The position numbers and the translations under genes are program-made. Below the pieces are notes generated by a model, which saw only the letters and a list, made by a program, of their open reading frames with translations, was not told the origin of the DNA and ran no database searches. Shown one piece after another: positions 63,194 through 64,000 of a stretch of DNA of 64,000 nt (position 1 is the first letter of the stretch; every line of letters starts with the position of its first letter). The DNA is from Nitrospirillum iridis. GTDB lineage: Bacteria > Pseudomonadota > Alphaproteobacteria > Azospirillales > Azospirillaceae. The stretch spans positions 372,001 to 436,000 of the forward strand of contig NZ_JACIIZ010000004.1 in the NCBI RefSeq assembly GCF_014205765.1, written 5' to 3'.

Positions 63194-63898
63194 TCACGCC
63201 CGCTGATCGGCATCACCGTCTGCGCCATCGAATCCGGCCGCCACAAGTGGCGCCAGGTCGGGCGGCAGGGCGCCTTCCAAATGCATCAGGCGCACATGCA
63301 GCAAGGCGGCGATGGTCATGGCATCCAGGATCTCCCCCGAAAGCGCCATGGCCAGGGCCTCGCGCAGGGGAAGACGCCGCAGCACAAGCTGCTCGGTTTC
63401 CTCCGGAGCCACCGGCACGGGGGAGAGGTCCCAAGCCAGATAAAGATGGGCGTGCTCGTTGGTCATGCTGTTGGACATGTCCATGCTCAGGATTTCCAGC
63501 CAGCGACCGGCGCGCAGGCCCGCTTCCTCCCGCAATTCGTCGGCCGCACCGGCCAGGGGGCCAACCGCCTTGGGCCCCACCAGCGGAATGCCGCCCTCCA
63601 CCATCTCCCAGCTATAGCGCCCGGCACCGAACCGCCACTGCCCCACCAGCCAGGTGTCGCCGTTTTGCGCCACGGGCAGGACACCGACGGCCACGGTGGT
63701 CAACTCCACCGTGCCATAGATGCCGGGGCTGCCGTTGGGGCGCAGCACATCGTGATGAAACACCCGCATCCAGGGAGTCTCATACCGCATCTCCCGCGAC
63801 AGGACGGTCCAGGGGTTGGACAGCGTGTCGCTAGGACCACCAGGATGGTCGCCCGAGGGACCGGACGAGGGACAGTCGGATGCGGGGGGACAGGACAT
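63194..63898 (-). CDS. NUDIX hydrolase, ADP-ribose pyrophosphatase-like
   Basis: About 234 residues from the ATG at 63898. The core VLSREMRYETPWMRVFHHDV and EMVEGGIPLVGP with AADELREEAGL resemble ADP-ribose pyrophosphatases. The NUDIX box is non-canonical: Asp replaces the Arg of REUxEExGU, and no Glu is seen at the Gx5E position, though the metal-binding EExG glutamates are kept. The ~45-residue N-terminus is Pro/Ser-rich. NUDIX enzymes cleave nucleoside diphosphates linked to another group; the substrate here is inferred. Confidence 0.85.
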   Translation of the reverse strand: MSCPPASDCPSSGPSGDHPGGPSDTLSNPWTVLSREMRYETPWMRVFHHDVLRPNGSPGIYGTVELTTVAVGVLPVAQNGDTWLVGQWRFGAGRYSWEMVEGGIPLVGPKAVGPLAGAADELREEAGLRAGRWLEILSMDMSNSMTNEHAHLYLAWDLSPVPVAPEETEQLVLRRLPLREALAMALSGEILDAMTIAALLHVRLMHLEGALPPDLAPLVAAGFDGADGDADQRA

Positions 63899-64000
63899 GA
63901 TCGTATGAGGTCCTTGACGATGGTCAGCCGTGGCCGGCGCCCCAGGGATACGGCAAACCGCACCCGAGTTCACCCCCTATCCATTGCCGTCCCCTTCGCC

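Noticed and set aside
1..64000. CRISPR array, prophage, insertion sequence or integrative element
   Set aside because: No regularly spaced repeats, transposase, integrase or phage structural genes were seen on either strand; the tRNA genes have no adjacent integrase.

Overview
The window is GC-rich alphaproteobacterial chromosome, most likely from Azospirillaceae or another Rhodospirillales lineage. That placement is inferred from the gene content and order: a fabD gene divergent from rpsF-rpsR-rplI, an Entner-Doudoroff cluster, the block pcm-tolC-popZ-valS, an XdhC plus MoeA/MocA-type molybdenum maturation pair, an OhrR-type regulator and a FecI/FecR/TonB-receptor signalling set. No phage, insertion sequence, plasmid gene or CRISPR array is visible.

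Layout. 1-10.8 kb: the 5' part of fabD (cut by the window edge), two large intergenic hairpins, a divergent LysR/EamA pair, an overlapping pair of exported proteins (DUF3142 plus a lipoprotein-like partner), a two-HKD phospholipase D-like protein and a TPR-glycosyltransferase. 10.8-12.4 kb: the ribosomal operon rpsF-rpsR-rplI with a promoter candidate and a clear terminator. 12.4-24.1 kb: small hypothetical genes, a secreted HExxH protein, a chemoreceptor, a TetR/ferredoxin pair sharing a dyad, a poorly coding stretch, a CoxG-like/XdhC/MoeA-MocA module and a glycosyltransferase-like protein. 24.2-24.5 kb: two identical tRNA-Val genes. 24.7-35 kb: a methyltransferase, a pteridine-reductase-like SDR, an orphan NMT1/THI5-type binding protein, a PAS-GGDEF-EAL protein, a membrane-anchored pseudokinase with a small membrane partner, a glutamine cyclotransferase, an OhrR-type regulator and a hypothetical protein.

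35.5-45 kb: an APC amino-acid permease; a degenerate FadJ-like protein; a TonB receptor with FecR and an ECF sigma factor, in which the sigma gene and the receptor gene carry near-identical upstream motifs; and two divergent lipoprotein genes. 45-50.8 kb: eda-edd-zwf (Entner-Doudoroff pathway, no pgl) and a GabD-type dehydrogenase. 50.9-56.7 kb: a SulP transporter, glmU, a phosphoglycolate phosphatase-like gene, a polytopic membrane protein and a lipoprotein. 56.8-64 kb: valS, popZ, tolC and pcm with strong terminators, then tRNA-Cys and a NUDIX hydrolase.

Most of the window is ordinary housekeeping and accessory chromosome. The least explained parts are the pseudokinase pair (29987-32583), the DUF3142 pair (2829-6504), the duplicated ECF-type promoter motif (41955 and 43734), the molybdenum maturation module without its enzyme (19131-22849) and the FadJ-like protein with several altered catalytic positions (37086-38828). 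All calls come from reading the sequence; no database search was run.
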